In this document: positions 62,873 through 64,000 of the stretch, in pieces | Layout of the letters: each line of letters starts with the position of its first letter | How positions within the stretch are numbered: position 1 is the stretch's first letter | Source of the DNA: an uncultured Sphingomonadales bacterium | GTDB lineage: Bacteria > Pseudomonadota > Alphaproteobacteria > Sphingomonadales > Sphingomonadaceae | Assembly (NCBI GenBank): GCA_903821605.1 | Contig: CAIJLZ010000011.1 | Location: 62,001 to 126,000 of the forward strand | Direction: 5' to 3' | DNA length: 64,000 nucleotides | Made by a program: the position numbers and the translations under genes | The notes under the pieces: generated by a model | Told to the model about the DNA's origin: nothing | Seen by the model: only the letters and a program-made list of their open reading frames with translations | Databases searched by the model: none

Positions 62873-64000
62873 ATGTCCTTCGATTTCGACCTGTTCATCA
62901 TCGGTGCCGGTTCCGGCGGTGTCCGCGCCTCGCGTATCGCGGCGTCTCATGGGGCCAAGGTGGCGGTCGCGGAAGAATATCGGGTTGGCGGCACCTGCGT
63001 CATTCGCGGCTGCGTGCCGAAGAAGATGCTCGTCTATGGCGCGCATTTCGCCGAAGACCTGCACGATGCCGAGCGCTTCGGTTGGGACATTGCCGGGGCG
63101 GCGTTCAACTGGCCACGGCTGCGCGATGTCGTGCTGGCGGATGTGACGCGACTAGAGGGGCTGTACACCCAGACGCTCAACAATAATGCCGTAACGCTCT
63201 TTCCCGAGCGCGCGCGCGTGAGCGGCCCGCAGGAGGTCACTTTGGCCTCGGGCCAAAAGATCAGCGCCAAGGTCATTCTGATCGCGGTCGGTGCATGGCC
63301 GGCGGTACCGAACATTCCGGGCGCGGAACTGGGCATCACCTCGAACGAGATTTTTCACCTCGACACCCTGCCCAAGCGGGCGGTGATTGCGGGTGCGGGC
63401 TATATCGCCAATGAATTCGCCGGCATCCTTCATGCCTTTGGGGTGGAGGTGACGCTGGTCACGCGCGGCGACCGCATGTTGCGCGGTTATGATACCGAAA
63501 TCGTCGACCGGCTGGTCGCGATGACCACTGCCAAGGGCGTGGACATCCGCTTCAACTTCCCGTTCAAGGCCATCACCCGGCAGGGCGATGGTAGCCTGCT
63601 GGTCGATGGTGGCGAAGCCGGGCAGATCGCCACCGATCTGGTACTTTTCGCGACCGGCCGCACCCCAAAGACGCAGGGTCTCGGGCTGGAAACAGCGGGC
63701 GTCGAACTGGATGGCAATGGCGCGATCATGGTCGATGCCTATCACCGCAGCAATGTCGCGAGCATCTACGCGGTCGGCGATGTCACCAACCGGGTGCAAT
63801 TGACCCCGGTCGCGATCCGTGAAGGCCATGCCTTTGCCGATACCGTATTCGGCGGACGACCGCGCACCATCGACTATGACGCGATCCCGACCGCCGTGTT
63901 CAGCAGCCCGCCGCTGGCCGGGGTCGGCATGACGGAATGCGATGCACGCGCCGCCCATGGCGACCAGATCAAGGTCTACACATCCGATTTCCGCCCGATG
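62873..64000 (+). CDS. gor: Glutathione-disulfide reductase (3' truncated by window edge)
   Basis: FAD/NADPH flavoprotein that keeps glutathione reduced in the cytosol. The ATG at 62873 opens a frame that runs to the window end (376 residues visible). FAD-binding FDFDLFIIGAGSGGVRASRI, the redox-active pair GGTCVIRGCVPKKMLVYGA, the NAD(P) site AVIAGAGYIANEFAGILHAF and ASIYAVGDVTNRVQLTPVAI. The CVIRGCVPKK motif favours glutathione reductase over other members. The C-terminal dimer domain with the catalytic His is outside the window. Confidence 0.95.
   Translation, partial: MSFDFDLFIIGAGSGGVRASRIAASHGAKVAVAEEYRVGGTCVIRGCVPKKMLVYGAHFAEDLHDAERFGWDIAGAAFNWPRLRDVVLADVTRLEGLYTQTLNNNAVTLFPERARVSGPQEVTLASGQKISAKVILIAVGAWPAVPNIPGAELGITSNEIFHLDTLPKRAVIAGAGYIANEFAGILHAFGVEVTLVTRGDRMLRGYDTEIVDRLVAMTTAKGVDIRFNFPFKAITRQGDGSLLVDGGEAGQIATDLVLFATGRTPKTQGLGLETAGVELDGNGAIMVDAYHRSNVASIYAVGDVTNRVQLTPVAIREGHAFADTVFGGRPRTIDYDAIPTAVFSSPPLAGVGMTECDARAAHGDQIKVYTSDFRPM

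Overview
The window is chromosomal DNA of a high-GC alphaproteobacterium, most likely order Sphingomonadales. The evidence is the gene content and order (hemC-hemD followed by a mitofilin/Mic60-like gene; the nfuA-tsaB-rimI-mucR-fur-miaB-phoH-ybeY-corC chain; DUF1465, DUF1013 and YdcH proteins). A second clue is an intergenic hairpin repeat with the core CTGAACTTGTTTCAG, of a kind I associate with sphingomonad genomes. Coding density is very high and many neighbours share ATGA, GTGA, TAATG or TGATG junctions. I see no prophage, transposase, CRISPR array, rRNA operon or plasmid-type gene, so this looks like core chromosome with a few local insertions.

Layout. 1-8 kb: 3' part of a soluble lytic transglycosylase, greB, nhaA, then divergent tsaD-gpsA (-) and hemC-hemD-Mic60-like (+). 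8-13.4 kb: acyl-CoA dehydrogenase, MHS-type transporter, ispG, DUF1465 and two YdcH-like small proteins. 13.5-22.3 kb: channel-like membrane protein, tRNA-Thr(UGU), a small helical protein, GNAT, NTF2-like, pyrG, leuB, recO, DUF1013, rpmB and a glycine-zipper protein. 22.5-31.6 kb: uvrC, an IMPase-family phosphatase, clpX, a three-gene lipid-type operon (DUF2141, DAGK-like kinase, Tam41-like nucleotidyltransferase), and lptF-lptG. 31.7-38.1 kb: asd, then rplS-trmD preceded directly by a vapBC toxin-antitoxin pair, aguB, rpmG and oligopeptidase B. 38.4-46.6 kb: an eleven-gene minus-strand chain from nfuA to dapD. 46.8-58.6 kb: rpsD, purB-MaoC, thrS, a TIGR01244 protein, PBP1A, xseB-ispA-coaD-cyclophilin-queA and an EF-hand protein. 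58.7-64 kb: small membrane protein, HerA-like ATPase, TauE/SafE permease, tgt and the 5' part of glutathione reductase.

Functional themes. Cell envelope: lytic transglycosylase, PBP1A, LptF/G, dapD and asd (diaminopimelate), and the lipid-type operon. Translation and RNA modification: trmD, miaB, queA, tgt, tsaB/tsaD, rimI, ybeY, thrS, and ribosomal proteins L19, L28, L33 and S4. Isoprenoids: ispG and ispA. Tetrapyrroles: hemC and hemD.

Most interesting observations. (1) A compact operon of secreted DUF2141 protein, DAGK-type lipid kinase and a Tam41-like CDP-diacylglycerol-synthase-type nucleotidyltransferase, the last two joined by a GTGA overlap, suggesting a lipid phosphorylation and CMP-activation module. 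(2) A vapBC pair joined by an ATGA overlap to trmD-rplS, where rpsP-rimM would usually stand, with a 21-bp perfect palindrome just upstream of vapB. (3) A REP-like family whose two arm types differ by paired changes that preserve the hairpin. Function calls come from reading motifs only; no database search was run.
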